Assembly (NCBI GenBank): GCA_016932595.1
Contig: JAFGCP010000309.1
Location: 1-39,555, forward strand
Reading direction: 5' to 3'
Length of the DNA: 39,555 nt
Source of the DNA: Deltaproteobacteria bacterium
GTDB taxonomy: Bacteria > Desulfobacterota > WTBG01 > CAIYCZ01 > CAIRTM01
The position numbers were made by a program, and so were the translations under genes. Below are positions 1 through 9,960 of the stretch, one piece after another. Every line of letters begins with the position of its first letter. Position 1 is the first letter of the stretch. The notes under the pieces were generated by a model. The model was not told the DNA's origin. It saw nothing but the letters and a program-made list of their open reading frames with translations, and did not search any database.

Positions 1-588
1 AACGGCAGTTTTGACGAGGGCTCGGCAGGGCCGTTTGCCACCTACTACTATGATAGAGACGGCGACGGCTATGGTTCCCAGTCCTTCACAACGGTCTGCA
101 CCGGTCATGTGCCCGAACACTATGTGTCCGACAATTCCGACTGCAATGATTACAATGCCAGCACCAGGGACAACACCTATTACCACGATGAGGACGGCGA
201 CGGGTACGGTGATGCCGATACAGTGATGCTGGCCTGCGAAGCACCGGCGGGTTTTGTGACCGATAATTCTGACGTTGACGATACCGATCCTTTTTACACC
301 GACTTCATGCCGACTTGCGCAATAAAAATAATTCCCCGCATACTTGGCAGGCTCATTGGCGATAGAGAAAGGACCAGATCCCTGCTTATCATTGGTGAGA
401 GGGGCACGGAATTTGGCGAAACCCCGGCTGTAAAATGGGAATCCGATGCAATTGGCGTTTTAAGAACGCGCGTTTTTTTCAAGCGGTTCATGTTCATGCG
501 GGCGATGTTCAACGGTGAGCCCCTTGCTACACAAGAGTATCGAGTGCTTGTTGACGCTTGCGAGGGCTCGATCTCATGGGTGAAATGA
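1..588 (+). CDS. C-terminal part of a secreted/surface protein with MopE-like putative metal-binding repeats (5' end outside the window)
   Basis: Frame 1 is open from base 1: two repeats of YYxDxDGDGYG...C..P..YV.DNSDCND(Y)NAS, followed by a distinct ~90-aa C-terminal region. Confidence 0.75.
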   Translation, partial: NGSFDEGSAGPFATYYYDRDGDGYGSQSFTTVCTGHVPEHYVSDNSDCNDYNASTRDNTYYHDEDGDGYGDADTVMLACEAPAGFVTDNSDVDDTDPFYTDFMPTCAIKIIPRILGRLIGDRERTRSLLIIGERGTEFGETPAVKWESDAIGVLRTRVFFKRFMFMRAMFNGEPLATQEYRVLVDACEGSISWVK

Positions 589-640
589 GTGCAGGCAGCG
601 CCTGCTGATGCATTAAGCTGCTTCCACACAAGAATATATG

Positions 641-682
641 CCCCGTTCATCTGTTGAACCATCAGGGTGAACGGGGTTTTTT
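641..682 (+). terminator. Rho-independent terminator downstream of the MopE-repeat gene
   Basis: CCCCGTTCA ... TGAACGGGG followed by TTTTTT. Confidence 0.75.
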
Positions 683-910
683 ATGCAGAGTGACATAAAA
701 AAGCAGATACCGCCGTTCTTTATATGGTAGTCAACGTGCATCAGAAAAAACCCGTAGTATGAGATGATTGTACAATAGTAACGGTGCCAAAGTCGCGCTG
801 ATATCATGGTAGTTTTTTTATAGACTGCTGTGCATGCTGCAGTTGTATTTTTTATCGCCTTTACCCTACTGACCTTTTTCTTCATGAGAGGGTCATGTAA
901 TTCAAAATAA

Positions 911-944
911 AAAAGCACTCAGCCGGTAATGGCAGAGTGCTTTT
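911..944 (-). terminator. Terminator downstream of tRNA-Glu
   Basis: AAAAGCACTC ... GAGTGCTTTT hairpin; T-rich tract on the minus strand immediately after it. Confidence 0.65.
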
Positions 945-953
945 AATTTTTAC

Positions 954-1025
<72 letters not shown>

Positions 1026-1107
1026 TTGTTGTTAATTATCAAAAGAAAATAGCATACTAATTATTGAGAGGCAAGGATTTTATGGGCAGTTGCGGTAAAA
1101 AATGGCA

Positions 1108-1731
1108 CTAAAAACCAGTATCTTCCGATGAGCTGTCGTGTTTGGCAGCATCAGTGGCTGCCGTATGGAAGCGGTTCATTGCGGCTGCGACGCCCTGTGT
1201 GAGCAGCATTTCCAGACACTCATGCACCTTTGCTGTGAGGAGATCCAGTTGATTGAGCTCCTGGGTGGAAAATGGTTCAAGTACATAGTCTTGGCCTAAG
1301 ATATCATCGGAGGGAGGGCGCCCTATGCCGATGCGCAGGCGTACAAAGGCGTCGGTGCAGAGCTGGTCAATAAGTGATGCGATACCGCGGTGGCCGGCGC
1401 TGCCGCCGCGGACTTTTATTTTGATGCTGCCAAATGCCACATCCATGTCATCGTGTATGACGATTATATCCTCTGCAGCAATGCAGAAGGATTCTGCGAG
1501 GGCGCTGATTGCCTCGCCGCTGCGATTCATGAATGTCTGGGGCTTGGCGATAATGACCCCCTGTTCGCACCAGGTGCCGTGACCGAGCAGGGAATGAAAT
1601 TTCATTGTGTTCAGGGCAATGCCTGTTTCCTTCGCGATGCGATCTGCCGCCATGAACCCGATATTGTGTCTGGTCAGGCTGTAGGCATCGCCGGGATTGC
1701 CAAGACCTGCTATGAGCTTCACGGGACGCAT
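1108..1731 (-). CDS. pth: Peptidyl-tRNA hydrolase
   Basis: MRPVKLIAGLGNPGDAYSLTRHNIGFMAAD...KPQTFMNRSGEA...IVIHDDMD motifs. Confidence 0.96.
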   Translation of the reverse strand: MRPVKLIAGLGNPGDAYSLTRHNIGFMAADRIAKETGIALNTMKFHSLLGHGTWCEQGVIIAKPQTFMNRSGEAISALAESFCIAAEDIIVIHDDMDVAFGSIKIKVRGGSAGHRGIASLIDQLCTDAFVRLRIGIGRPPSDDILGQDYVLEPFSTQELNQLDLLTAKVHECLEMLLTQGVAAAMNRFHTAATDAAKHDSSSEDTGF

Positions 1732-1745
1732 ATCATGCTTTTATG

Positions 1746-1785
1746 CGGCAGGCAGTTATGAGCAACAATCATTGGCTGCCTGCCG
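1746..1785. other. Intergenic hairpin between rplY and pth, no U-tract
   Basis: CGGCAGGCAG ... CTGCCTGCCG, 10-bp perfect arms, ~20-nt loop. Confidence 0.5.
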
Positions 1786-1792
1786 GACGGCA

Positions 1793-2497
1793 TTACTTTT
1801 TGGCAGGAGCTGCTTTGGCAGCCGCAGGCTTGGCTGCAGCCGCAGGAGCTGCTTTGGCAGCCGCGGGCTTGGCCGCCGCCGCCGCCGGAGCACCTTCACC
1901 TTCAGTCTTTTCTTCTTTGGCAACGATGGGCGCCATGATGTTGACAACGCCCGCTTCCGCATCGGTGAGAATCTGGACACTTGCCGGAACATGCAAATCT
2001 TTTACATGCACGGAATCGCCGATTTCCATTGCGGTCACATCAATATCAATATGCGGCGGTACATCAGCCGGGAGGCTCTTGACCTTGATTTCATGCAGGA
2101 GATGGCGCAGGATGCCGCCATTTTTGACGCCAATGGCCTTGCCCATGATACGCACATGCACGGGGGCTATGATCTTTTCATCCATGCGTACGGCAAAAAA
2201 GTCGATGTGCCGGATTCTATCTTTGATCGGGTCGCGCTGGATGTCTTTAATCACGACCATGGTTTCTTTTTCATCCGCTGCATTGACAATCAGTTTGTAG
2301 AGCTGGTAGTCCTGCATATCCTCGTGGCCCGGACGGAACAGTTTATCCATTTCAGTGGCATTGACGCTGAGTGAAAGGGCGTCATAATGATGACCGTACA
2401 CAACCGCCGGTATGAGTCCTTGTGCGCGCAGTTTGCGGTTAACGCCTTTGCCTGCGCCCTCGCGGGATGTTGCGGTGATGGTAATTGTCTGACTCAT
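1793..2497 (-). CDS. rplY: 50S ribosomal protein L25/general stress protein Ctc with Ala/Pro/Lys-rich C-terminal tail
   Basis: N-terminal REGAGKGVNRKLRAQGLIPAVVYG and long CTC-type C-terminal domain; in context pth-rplY-prs-ispE. Confidence 0.93.
   Translation of the reverse strand: MSQTITITATSREGAGKGVNRKLRAQGLIPAVVYGHHYDALSLSVNATEMDKLFRPGHEDMQDYQLYKLIVNAADEKETMVVIKDIQRDPIKDRIRHIDFFAVRMDEKIIAPVHVRIMGKAIGVKNGGILRHLLHEIKVKSLPADVPPHIDIDVTAMEIGDSVHVKDLHVPASVQILTDAEAGVVNIMAPIVAKEEKTEGEGAPAAAAAKPAAAKAAPAAAAKPAAAKAAPAKK
1803..1880. repeat. Two tandem 39-bp units encoding the Ala/Pro/Lys tail of L25
   Basis: GCAGGAGCTGCTTTGGCAGCCGC[A/G]GGCTTGGC[T/C]GC[A/C]GCC repeated at 1803 and 1842. Confidence 0.8.
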
Positions 2498-2541
2498 GGT
2501 GCCTCCTTACAACTGTTGGTATAGGGTAACTATATATGTGT

Positions 2542-3483
2542 TTATATGAAAAGCGAGCTTACCGAGTCGTTGTTATGAATGCGCTTGATGGCAACGGAAA
2601 AAAGTTCGGCAATGGACAGCACTTTTATTTTATTCGACGCCGCGCCTTCAGCGGTGAGCGGAACCGTATCGGTCACAACAATTTCTTCGAGACATGATGC
2701 ATTGATTTTTTCCAGGGCTGTACCCGAAAGCACGGGATGCGTGCAGCAGGCGGCAACCGACAGAGCCCCTCGCGAACAGACCGCGTCTGCAGCCTTAGTA
2801 AGCGTTCCTGCAGTGTCAACCATATCGTCAAGCACCAGAGCATGCTTGCCGTCTATATCGCCGATGATATTCATGACCTCGGCTTCATTTGCCCGCAGGC
2901 GCCTTTTATCGATAATGGCAATTGTTGCGCCAATGCGTTTTGCCATGCTGCGGGCCCGCTCGACCCCACCGGCATCGGGTGAAACAATGACAACTTCCTT
3001 GCCGGCGTATTTTTCCTTCAGGTACTGGTAGATAATCGGCGAAGCGAAAAGATTGTCAACAGGGATGCTGAAAAAGCCCTGTATCTGGCCGGCATGCAGG
3101 TCGATAGTCAGTACGCGGTCGGCACCTGCCGTGGTCAGCAGATCGGCAATCAGTTTTGCCGTTATCGGCACCCGGGGTGCGACCTTGCGATCCTGGCGGG
3201 CATATCCGTAGTAGGGGATAACTGCGGTAATTCTTTCAGCCGATGCCCGTTTCAAAGCATCCATCATAATCAGGAGTTCCATCAGGTGGGTGTTGACGGG
3301 ATTGCAGGTTGACTGCACAACAAAAACATCCATGCCGCGCACGTTTTCCTGCACTTCGACCATGGTCTCGCCGTCGCTGAAGGCGCCTACTTTGGCTGCC
3401 CCCAGAGGCTGATTGAAATATTTGCAGATTTCATTGGCCAGGGCCGGGTTTGCATTGCCTGAAAAGATTTTAAGATTATTCAC
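2542..3483 (-). CDS. prs: Ribose-phosphate pyrophosphokinase
   Basis: MNNLKIFSGNANPALANEIC...IPYYGYARQDRK...VIVSPDAGGVERAR...ALVLDDMVDTAGT. Confidence 0.97.
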   Translation of the reverse strand: MNNLKIFSGNANPALANEICKYFNQPLGAAKVGAFSDGETMVEVQENVRGMDVFVVQSTCNPVNTHLMELLIMMDALKRASAERITAVIPYYGYARQDRKVAPRVPITAKLIADLLTTAGADRVLTIDLHAGQIQGFFSIPVDNLFASPIIYQYLKEKYAGKEVVIVSPDAGGVERARSMAKRIGATIAIIDKRRLRANEAEVMNIIGDIDGKHALVLDDMVDTAGTLTKAADAVCSRGALSVAACCTHPVLSGTALEKINASCLEEIVVTDTVPLTAEGAASNKIKVLSIAELFSVAIKRIHNNDSVSSLFI

Positions 3484-3593
3484 GAGAGACTCCTTTTGTA
3501 TGCTCCTGACACAGAAGCGCAGGACAAAGTATTATAGGACATTGCTGAGCAATGGGTTCCTGCGTTGTCTCTGTATGCGCTTGAAGCTCGATC

Positions 3594-4460
3594 TTATTCC
3601 TGGCAAAGACCCGGGGCCATGAAAATGTCGCCGCTCAGGCTTTTCGCGAGCTGCACAACAGCTTTGTCGCAGACCTCGCGGTTTTTAAAAACGCCAAAAA
3701 CCGATGAGCCGCTGCCGCTCAGCAGTGCGCCTTCGGCACCCGCCTGTATAAGACTTTTTTGTATAGCGGCAATTTCGGGATGCCTGGGTATAACCACCTG
3801 CTCAAAGTCATTATGCAGAAGCGTAAGCACCTGTGCAAGGTCATCAATAGAATTCGGTAAAATACTATTTTTTTGTTGATTTGTCAATATGATATCTTTG
3901 CTGTAGGTTGCGTACGCCCATGCCGTTGATATGCTGAAACGGGGGAAAACAATGATAAACCAGAGCTCAGTGCGCAGGTTGACCTGCTGCAGGATTTCAC
4001 CGATACCGTCGGCGCTGGCTGTTGGCCAGGGTGAAAGAAAAAAAGGCACGTCAGCTCCAAGACTGATGGCATGCTGCTGGAGATCGTGCAGTGAAAGACC
4101 CAGGTCAAACAGCCTGTTAAGGCCTTGAAGCGCAGCCGCCGCATCGCTGCTGCCGCCGCCAAGACCTGCCCCGGCAGGTATCCGTTTGTGCAGCTTGATG
4201 TTTATGCCCCAAACTCCTTCGCGGCGTCTCATCAGGAGCTCTGCTGCCCGGTACACGAGATTTGTACAATCTGATGGAACGGCCGGGTTGTTAACAGTAA
4301 GACATATACCGGGAACAGCTGATTTTTCCAGTGTCAGTTCATCGAAAAGGCCTATTTTTTGGAATATGGTGCTTATTTCATGATAGCCATCCGGCCGTTT
4401 TTTGATGATTTTCAGGCACAGATTGACCTTTGCAGGGGCTTTGATGACAAGTGATTCCAT
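3594..4460 (-). CDS. ispE: 4-diphosphocytidyl-2-C-methyl-D-erythritol kinase
   Basis: APAKVNLCLKIIKKRPDGYHE...KRIPAGAGLGGGSSDAAAAL GHMP-kinase motif. Confidence 0.96.
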   Translation of the reverse strand: MESLVIKAPAKVNLCLKIIKKRPDGYHEISTIFQKIGLFDELTLEKSAVPGICLTVNNPAVPSDCTNLVYRAAELLMRRREGVWGINIKLHKRIPAGAGLGGGSSDAAAALQGLNRLFDLGLSLHDLQQHAISLGADVPFFLSPWPTASADGIGEILQQVNLRTELWFIIVFPRFSISTAWAYATYSKDIILTNQQKNSILPNSIDDLAQVLTLLHNDFEQVVIPRHPEIAAIQKSLIQAGAEGALLSGSGSSVFGVFKNREVCDKAVVQLAKSLSGDIFMAPGLCQE

Positions 4461-4468
4461 GGCTGAAT

Positions 4469-4897
4469 TTACTGGGCGTCTTTTTTCAGTTCTGCCACGT
4501 ACCGCATGCGCAGGTCATACAGCAGGGTTTCCAGCAGTTGGCTCTCATCCCGTGCAAGGTTTCCGACGGTTTTTTCCTTTAAAAGTCCAAGTATATCTAT
4601 CGTCTGCTTGGCAAGGGGCAGGTTGCGCTGCGTCTGGTTTGTTGCCGGATCAGGAATATCTCCCAGATGGAAAAGTGCGGATGAACTAAGGGATATGATA
4701 AAAGAGGAGAAATTAATTTCAGGCAGGTCTTTTGCGCTCATGCGATCATGAGAGGCGTTTTTTTTACTTTCGCCTGCTGTTTCCTCCTGCCCTGCTTTTT
4801 TCATTGTTTCGTCCTGCGCGCAAACCTCTTTGTCTTTAAAAGTAAAGCCATTTCCCTGTTTTTCTTCCATACAGGCCTCCCTCGTCATTTCATGCAT
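4469..4897 (-). CDS. DUF1844 domain-containing protein
   Basis: NFSSFIISLSSSALFHLGDIPDPATNQTQRNLPLAKQTIDILGLLKEKTVGNLARDESQLLETLLYDLRMRYV. Confidence 0.85.
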   Translation of the reverse strand: MHEMTREACMEEKQGNGFTFKDKEVCAQDETMKKAGQEETAGESKKNASHDRMSAKDLPEINFSSFIISLSSSALFHLGDIPDPATNQTQRNLPLAKQTIDILGLLKEKTVGNLARDESQLLETLLYDLRMRYVAELKKDAQ

Positions 4898-4910
4898 ACA
4901 TGAGTTTTTA

Positions 4911-5489
4911 TTATTTCTGTGTTTGTTTCCATGTGTAATAGATCCGTTGCAGTACGGTTACATGCGTCAATATCGCAAGGGCCAGAAAAACGGGCTTCAT
5001 AAGATCGAAGTAGCAGCCGGCAACGATAAGAAGAATTCTTTCGGCGCGTTCCATGATGCCTATATTGCATATGGGGATGATTGTTTCAGCACGCGCACGC
5101 GTATAGGGGATCAGCACGCACCCCACGCAGGTGACTGCGCAGAGACTCACCATGAAGATGTCGGTATGCATTGAATAGTAAATGATAAAGGCAAGAAGTA
5201 TAGCCATGTCAGAGTACCGGTCAACAACGGAATCAATGAATCCCCCAAAGAGGGACGTTTTATTCATGGTTCTAGCGCTTGCGCCGTCAAGCATGTCGAA
5301 CAGACCGGCAACAAGAATGAGAATGGCGGCTGTTTTCCACCATCCGGGGATAATGAAACCTGTTGCTATCAAGTTGACCAGGAGCCCGGTAAGAGTGAGG
5401 GCCGTCGGGCTGATTTTTGCCAGAGGCCCCCTTTTGATGAGTCGGGAAAGCGGGCTGTCCAGTCTGTGTCCAAGCTTTTCACTGAGCAT
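4911..5489 (-). CDS. CDP-alcohol phosphatidyltransferase family membrane protein (ATG start at 5489 preferred; the listed 5531 start is TTG and lies in the dnaK terminator)
   Basis: DMLDGASARTMNKTSLFGGFIDSVVDRYSD = DGxxAR..(8-9)..GxxxDxxxD motif; several hydrophobic segments. Confidence 0.88.
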   Translation of the reverse strand: MLSEKLGHRLDSPLSRLIKRGPLAKISPTALTLTGLLVNLIATGFIIPGWWKTAAILILVAGLFDMLDGASARTMNKTSLFGGFIDSVVDRYSDMAILLAFIIYYSMHTDIFMVSLCAVTCVGCVLIPYTRARAETIIPICNIGIMERAERILLIVAGCYFDLMKPVFLALAILTHVTVLQRIYYTWKQTQK

Positions 5490-5530
5490 GAAAATTTTAA
5501 ATCCCTTAGAGTTTTTGTGGGCGGTACTCA

Positions 5531-5566
5531 AAAAAAGAGGATGAAACTGTATGCTTCATCCTCTTT
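5531..5566 (-). terminator. Rho-independent terminator of dnaK
   Basis: AAAGAGGATGAA/TTCATCCTCTTT arms followed by a T-run on the minus strand. Confidence 0.8.
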
Positions 5567-5604
5567 ATTTGATTTAGAGAGTCTTTTGTCAAGAAAAAAC
5601 CTGT

Positions 5605-7509
5605 TTATTTATCTGTTTCTTCGAATTCCGCATCAACAACATCGCTCTGCCCTGACGGGCCCGTGCTCTGGGCGCCAGGGCTGTCTGCTCCAGGCTGCGC
5701 ATCGGCCGCTGATGCCTTCTTGTACATGGCTTCGGCCAAGCGGTGAGAGGCAGTGTTCAGTGCCTCCATGCGTGCCTTGATTTCTTCCGTATTTCCCTTT
5801 TCTATGGCCTCACGCGTTGCCTTGAGCGCGTCTTCAACTGCTTTAGCGTCTGCCTCTGAGACTTTATCACGGTTATCCTTCAGGACTTTTTCTGTTGCGT
5901 AGACAAGGCTGTCTGCCTGATTGCGCACTTCAATTTCTTCTCGACGCTTTTTGTCTTCGTCTGCATGCGACTGGGCATCCTTGACCATTTTATCAATATC
6001 GTCTTTATTGAGACCGCTGGATGCCGTTATGGTTATTTTCTGTTCCTTCCCGGTTCCGAGATCTTTTGCCGATACGTTCACGATGCCGTTGGCATCAATG
6101 TCGAAGGTTACTTCAACCTGGGGAACGCCGCGCGGCGCCGGCGGAAGGCCTACAAGCTGAAACCGGCCAAGGGTGCGGTTATCGCGCGCCATATCGCGCT
6201 CACCCTGCAGCACGTGGATTTCAACGCTTGTCTGGTTGTCGGCAGCCGTTGTGAATATTTCACTCTTGCGTGTCGGTATTGTCGTATTGCGCTCGATGAG
6301 CTTGGTCGTGACGCCGCCCAGGGTTTCTATGCCGAGGGACAGGGGCGTAACGTCAAGCAGAAGCACATCTTTGACCTCGCCTGCAAGAACGCCCGCCTGT
6401 ACGGATGCTCCCAGCGCGACAACCTCATCAGGATTTACGCCCTTATGCGGCTCTTTGCCAAAAATTTTGCGCACCATTTCCTGCACTTTGGGTATGCGTG
6501 TCGAGCCGCCGACAAGTATGGCCTCGTTTATCTGGCTGGGCTGCAATCCGGCATCCTGGAGGGCCTTTTCGCAGGGAATGTGGGAGCGCTCTATGAGATC
6601 GTCGATCATCTGCTCGAATTTTGCCCGGCTCAGGCGGCAGTTGAGATGCTTTGGCCCCGATGCGTCAGCCGTAATAAACGGCAGGTTTATTTCTGTTTCA
6701 ACCGTTGAAGACAGCTCGATTTTTGCCTTCTCCGCAGCCTCTTTGAGGCGCTGCAGGCCCATTTTGTCCTGACTGAGGTCTATGCCCTGATCTTTTCTGA
6801 ATTCTGCAACAAGCCAGTCGATAATGCGCTGATCCAGGTTGTCGCCGCCAAGATGCGTGTCGCCGTTTGTTGATTTGACCTCAATGACATTGTCGCCGAC
6901 TTCGAGTATGGAAATATCAAAAGTTCCGCCGCCGAAGTCATAGACTGCAACTGTTTCCTCCTTTTGCTTATCCAGGCCATAGGCAAGGGCAGAGGCTGTC
7001 GGCTCGTTGATTATTCGCAGTACATTCAGGCCGGCTATCGTGCCTGCGTCTTTGGTTGCCTGACGCTGGCTGTCATTAAAGTAGGCCGGCACGGTGATCA
7101 CCGCATCTTTTATTTCGGTGCCGAGATATGCTTCAGCCGATTTTTTAAGCTTCTGCAGCGTTTTGGCTGAAATCTCCTGCGGTGAATATTGCTTGCCGCG
7201 CACTTCGATCCGCACATCACCATTGGCACCCTCGAGTACTTTGTAGGGCACCATTTTCATTTCTTCACTTACTTCATTGTACTTGCGTCCCATGAAGCGC
7301 TTGATTGAATAAATTGTGTTTTCAGGATTGGTGATTGCCTGCCGCTTTGCAACCTGACCAACCAGAATTTCCCCGTCTTTGGTAAATGCAACAACAGAAG
7401 GGGTTAGCCTGCTGCCTTCCTCGTTAATGATAACCGTTGGCTCCCCACCCTCCATGACTGCAACAACAGAGTTGGTGGTTCCTAAATCTATACCTATTGC
7501 TTTTGCCAT
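5605..7509 (-). CDS. dnaK: Molecular chaperone DnaK (Hsp70)
   Basis: [27 protein letters not shown]...; full-length 634 aa, C-terminal DVVDAEFEE. Confidence 0.99.
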   Translation of the reverse strand: MAKAIGIDLGTTNSVVAVMEGGEPTVIINEEGSRLTPSVVAFTKDGEILVGQVAKRQAITNPENTIYSIKRFMGRKYNEVSEEMKMVPYKVLEGANGDVRIEVRGKQYSPQEISAKTLQKLKKSAEAYLGTEIKDAVITVPAYFNDSQRQATKDAGTIAGLNVLRIINEPTASALAYGLDKQKEETVAVYDFGGGTFDISILEVGDNVIEVKSTNGDTHLGGDNLDQRIIDWLVAEFRKDQGIDLSQDKMGLQRLKEAAEKAKIELSSTVETEINLPFITADASGPKHLNCRLSRAKFEQMIDDLIERSHIPCEKALQDAGLQPSQINEAILVGGSTRIPKVQEMVRKIFGKEPHKGVNPDEVVALGASVQAGVLAGEVKDVLLLDVTPLSLGIETLGGVTTKLIERNTTIPTRKSEIFTTAADNQTSVEIHVLQGERDMARDNRTLGRFQLVGLPPAPRGVPQVEVTFDIDANGIVNVSAKDLGTGKEQKITITASSGLNKDDIDKMVKDAQSHADEDKKRREEIEVRNQADSLVYATEKVLKDNRDKVSEADAKAVEDALKATREAIEKGNTEEIKARMEALNTASHRLAEAMYKKASAADAQPGADSPGAQSTGPSGQSDVVDAEFEETDK

Positions 7510-7600
7510 ACTTGCCTCCTTAAATTTTTTCAGAATAGCTGATTTTTATTTTAAATATTAATATAATCTATAAACTAATATAGCTTTTTTCTTCTTGTGA

Positions 7601-7629
7601 AAGATAACCACGAACTGAGGGCGAGTCAA
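7601..7629 (-). promoter_or_regulatory. Possible sigma70-type promoter upstream of dnaK
   Basis: Minus strand TTGACT-17 nt-TATCTT; eye inspection only. Confidence 0.25.
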
Positions 7630-7786
7630 TGGCAGGACTGAAAAAATATACAATTTATTTCAAAGGGTTATGAATTCTGTAGCGCTTTTTTACAGTACAA
7701 CAGCAGTGCTGTTCCGTGATTCCAGGATAGGTGTTCGCGGGGTGACGCTTGTGTGGCTTTGAGAATATAAGCAAAGGCGGATAGAG

Positions 7787-9142
7787 CTAGATGGGCATTA
7801 TGTCTCTGTAGGAATAATTCTCAAAACGGGTATATTCATTGATGAAAGCAAGTTGTACTTCGCCGGTTGGACCATTGCGCTGCTTGCCGATAATCACCTC
7901 GGCTTTGCCCTTTGATTCCTCGGAATCGGGATGGTAGACTTCATCGCGGTATATGAACAGGATAACGTCAGCATCCTGTTCAATGGCCCCCGATTCGCGC
8001 AAATCGGCCATATGGGGGCGTTTATCAACGCGGTCCTCTACTTTGCGATTGAGCTGGGAGAGTGCGATGACCGGCACATGGAGTTCCTTTGCAAGCCCCT
8101 TAAGTGATCGGGAAATTTCGGATATTTCCTGCTCGCGGCTGTCTGAGCGGTTTTTTGATCCGGCCATGAGCTGAAGATAATCAACAATGATCATGCCCAG
8201 AGCACCCTGTTCGGCTTTGAGTTTGCGGGCTTTGGTGCGCATTTCAAAGACATTTATCCCTGGTGTATCATCGATATACATTTTTGAATCGGCAAGTCTG
8301 CCTGCTGCCATGGATAGCTTGCCCCAGTCTGTTTCTGCGATGTTGCCGGTGCGCAGTTTATGGTTGTCGACGCGGGCTTCACTGCACAGCATGCGCAGCG
8401 CAAGCTGTTCTTTTGACATTTCCAGGGAAAAGAGTGCTATGGGAATATTGGTTTCCAGCGATGCAAACTGAGCGACATTGAGGCAGAATGCTGTTTTGCC
8501 CATGCTGGGACGTCCTGCAATGATAATGAGGTCGGAGGGCTGGAAACCTGATGTTTTTGCATCGAGATCTGCAAACCCCGATGGCACGCCGGTGATAAGC
8601 TGTTTTTTTTCATACAGCCGCTCAATATCCTTGAATGTTGACTTGAGTATCGTTTTAAGGGGATAAAAAGAAGGTTTTATCTGGTATTCTGAAATCTGGA
8701 AGATGGTTTTTTCTGAAAAATCGAGAATATCCTCGACATTTTCTTCGGCCGTTGTTGCCTTTGAGACGATTTCGGTCGCAGAGTAGATAAGACTGCGCAG
8801 TATTGACTTTTGCCGGATAATTTTGGCATAGTACTCAATATTGGCGGCGGTCGGGATTTTTTCAAGCAGGTCGGCGAGATAGGAAGCCCCTCCGACTTCA
8901 TCGAGCTTATTTTTTCTTTTCAGTACTTCGGTGACGGTGATAAGATCGGCGGGCTCGTTTTTTTCATACAGATCAAGCATCGCCTGATAAATCTGGCGAT
9001 GCGACTCGCGGTAGAAATCATCGGTTTTGATTATTTCAAGAGCCTTGAACAGCGCTTCATTTTCCAGCAGGACTGAGCCTAGAAGCGATTGCTCTGCTTC
9101 CAGGTTCTGCGGGGGTACGTTCTGGAGAGAGCTGCTGCCCAT
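7787..9142 (-). CDS. dnaB: Replicative DNA helicase DnaB (ATG at 9142 after GGGGAAG preferred; the ORF track extends to a TTG at 9175)
   Basis: LQNVPPQNLEAEQSLLGSVL...IIAGRPSMGKTAFCLN...IIVDYLQLM...QLNRKVEDR. Confidence 0.97.
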   Translation of the reverse strand: MGSSSLQNVPPQNLEAEQSLLGSVLLENEALFKALEIIKTDDFYRESHRQIYQAMLDLYEKNEPADLITVTEVLKRKNKLDEVGGASYLADLLEKIPTAANIEYYAKIIRQKSILRSLIYSATEIVSKATTAEENVEDILDFSEKTIFQISEYQIKPSFYPLKTILKSTFKDIERLYEKKQLITGVPSGFADLDAKTSGFQPSDLIIIAGRPSMGKTAFCLNVAQFASLETNIPIALFSLEMSKEQLALRMLCSEARVDNHKLRTGNIAETDWGKLSMAAGRLADSKMYIDDTPGINVFEMRTKARKLKAEQGALGMIIVDYLQLMAGSKNRSDSREQEISEISRSLKGLAKELHVPVIALSQLNRKVEDRVDKRPHMADLRESGAIEQDADVILFIYRDEVYHPDSEESKGKAEVIIGKQRNGPTGEVQLAFINEYTRFENYSYRDIMPI

Positions 9143-9161
9143 GAAGCTTCCCCGATGCTCC

Positions 9162-9605
9162 TTATTCTTTGACAACCCATACTTTCAGATTGGCTGTTAT
9201 ATCAGAATGTACTTTAATCGGCACGGTGAAAATGCCAAGGCTTTTGATCGGCTCATCAAGCAGTATTTTCTTTTTGTCGACTTCAATGCCTTCATTTTTG
9301 AGGCTGGCGTAAATGTCGGCTGAGGTGACGGAACCGAAGAGCTTATCCTCTTCGCCGGCAGCGCGAATTATCGTACAGGAGATGCCCTCGATTTTTTTTG
9401 CAACGCCTTCGGATTCTTTTTTCAGTTTGTTCAGCTTTGCCTGGATCTGGCGCTTCTGGTGCTCAAGCTGCTTGACATTTTCAGTTGTTGCAATTATTGC
9501 CATGCCGTTTGGTATCAAGAAATTTCTGGCATAGCCGTCCTTAACTTTCAGCATGTCGCCTGCGGAACCGCGATGCGCTACATCTTCAGTCAAAATAACC
9601 TTCAT
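9162..9605 (-). CDS. rplI: 50S ribosomal protein L9
   Basis: MKVILTEDVAHRGSAGDMLKVKDGYARNFLIPNGMAI. Confidence 0.97.
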   Translation of the reverse strand: MKVILTEDVAHRGSAGDMLKVKDGYARNFLIPNGMAIIATTENVKQLEHQKRQIQAKLNKLKKESEGVAKKIEGISCTIIRAAGEEDKLFGSVTSADIYASLKNEGIEVDKKKILLDEPIKSLGIFTVPIKVHSDITANLKVWVVKE

Positions 9606-9639
9606 TGTTGAGGCCCCTTACCTGATACGTGGGTTAAAA

Positions 9640-9891
9640 TTAAAAGGATGTTACGGAAAAAGGCATGATCGAAAGCACGCGGGCGCGCTTTATTGCCCTT
9701 GCCAGTTCCCGCTGATGCTTGGCACAGTTTCCGGAAATTCTGCGGGGAATTATTTTTCCGCGTTCGGTGATGAAGTGCCGCAATGTGTTGTAGTCTTTAT
9801 AGGCTATATCAAGGTTGCTGTCCGAGCAGAATCGGCAGATTTTGCGCTTGGTATAAAATGGTTTTCTTTTTTGTGTTCTCCGTTTAATCAA
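9640..9891 (-). CDS. rpsR: 30S ribosomal protein S18
   Basis: [64 protein letters not shown]. Confidence 0.97.
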   Translation of the reverse strand: MIKRRTQKRKPFYTKRKICRFCSDSNLDIAYKDYNTLRHFITERGKIIPRRISGNCAKHQRELARAIKRARVLSIMPFSVTSF

Positions 9892-9960
9892 CTTGACCTC
9901 CTACCGGTGACTGTATGTTCAAAAGGCTGTGAGCTGTTTGGTTGTATGGTTACGGCGCTT

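Noticed and set aside
1697-2374. 225-aa plus-strand ORF (and overlapping 1743..2300)
   Set aside because: Antisense to rplY and its repeat tail; composition is a by-product of the Ala-rich repeats.
5965-6708. 247-aa plus-strand ORF
   Set aside because: Antisense to dnaK; no recognisable motif.
7699-7713. AACAGCA-G-TGCTGTT dyad between dnaB and dnaK
   Set aside because: Short, no T-run, no clear promoter relationship; could be chance.
7510-7786. CIRCE element upstream of dnaK
   Set aside because: No TTAGCACTC-N9-GAGTGCTAA dyad seen; only a possible sigma70-like promoter.
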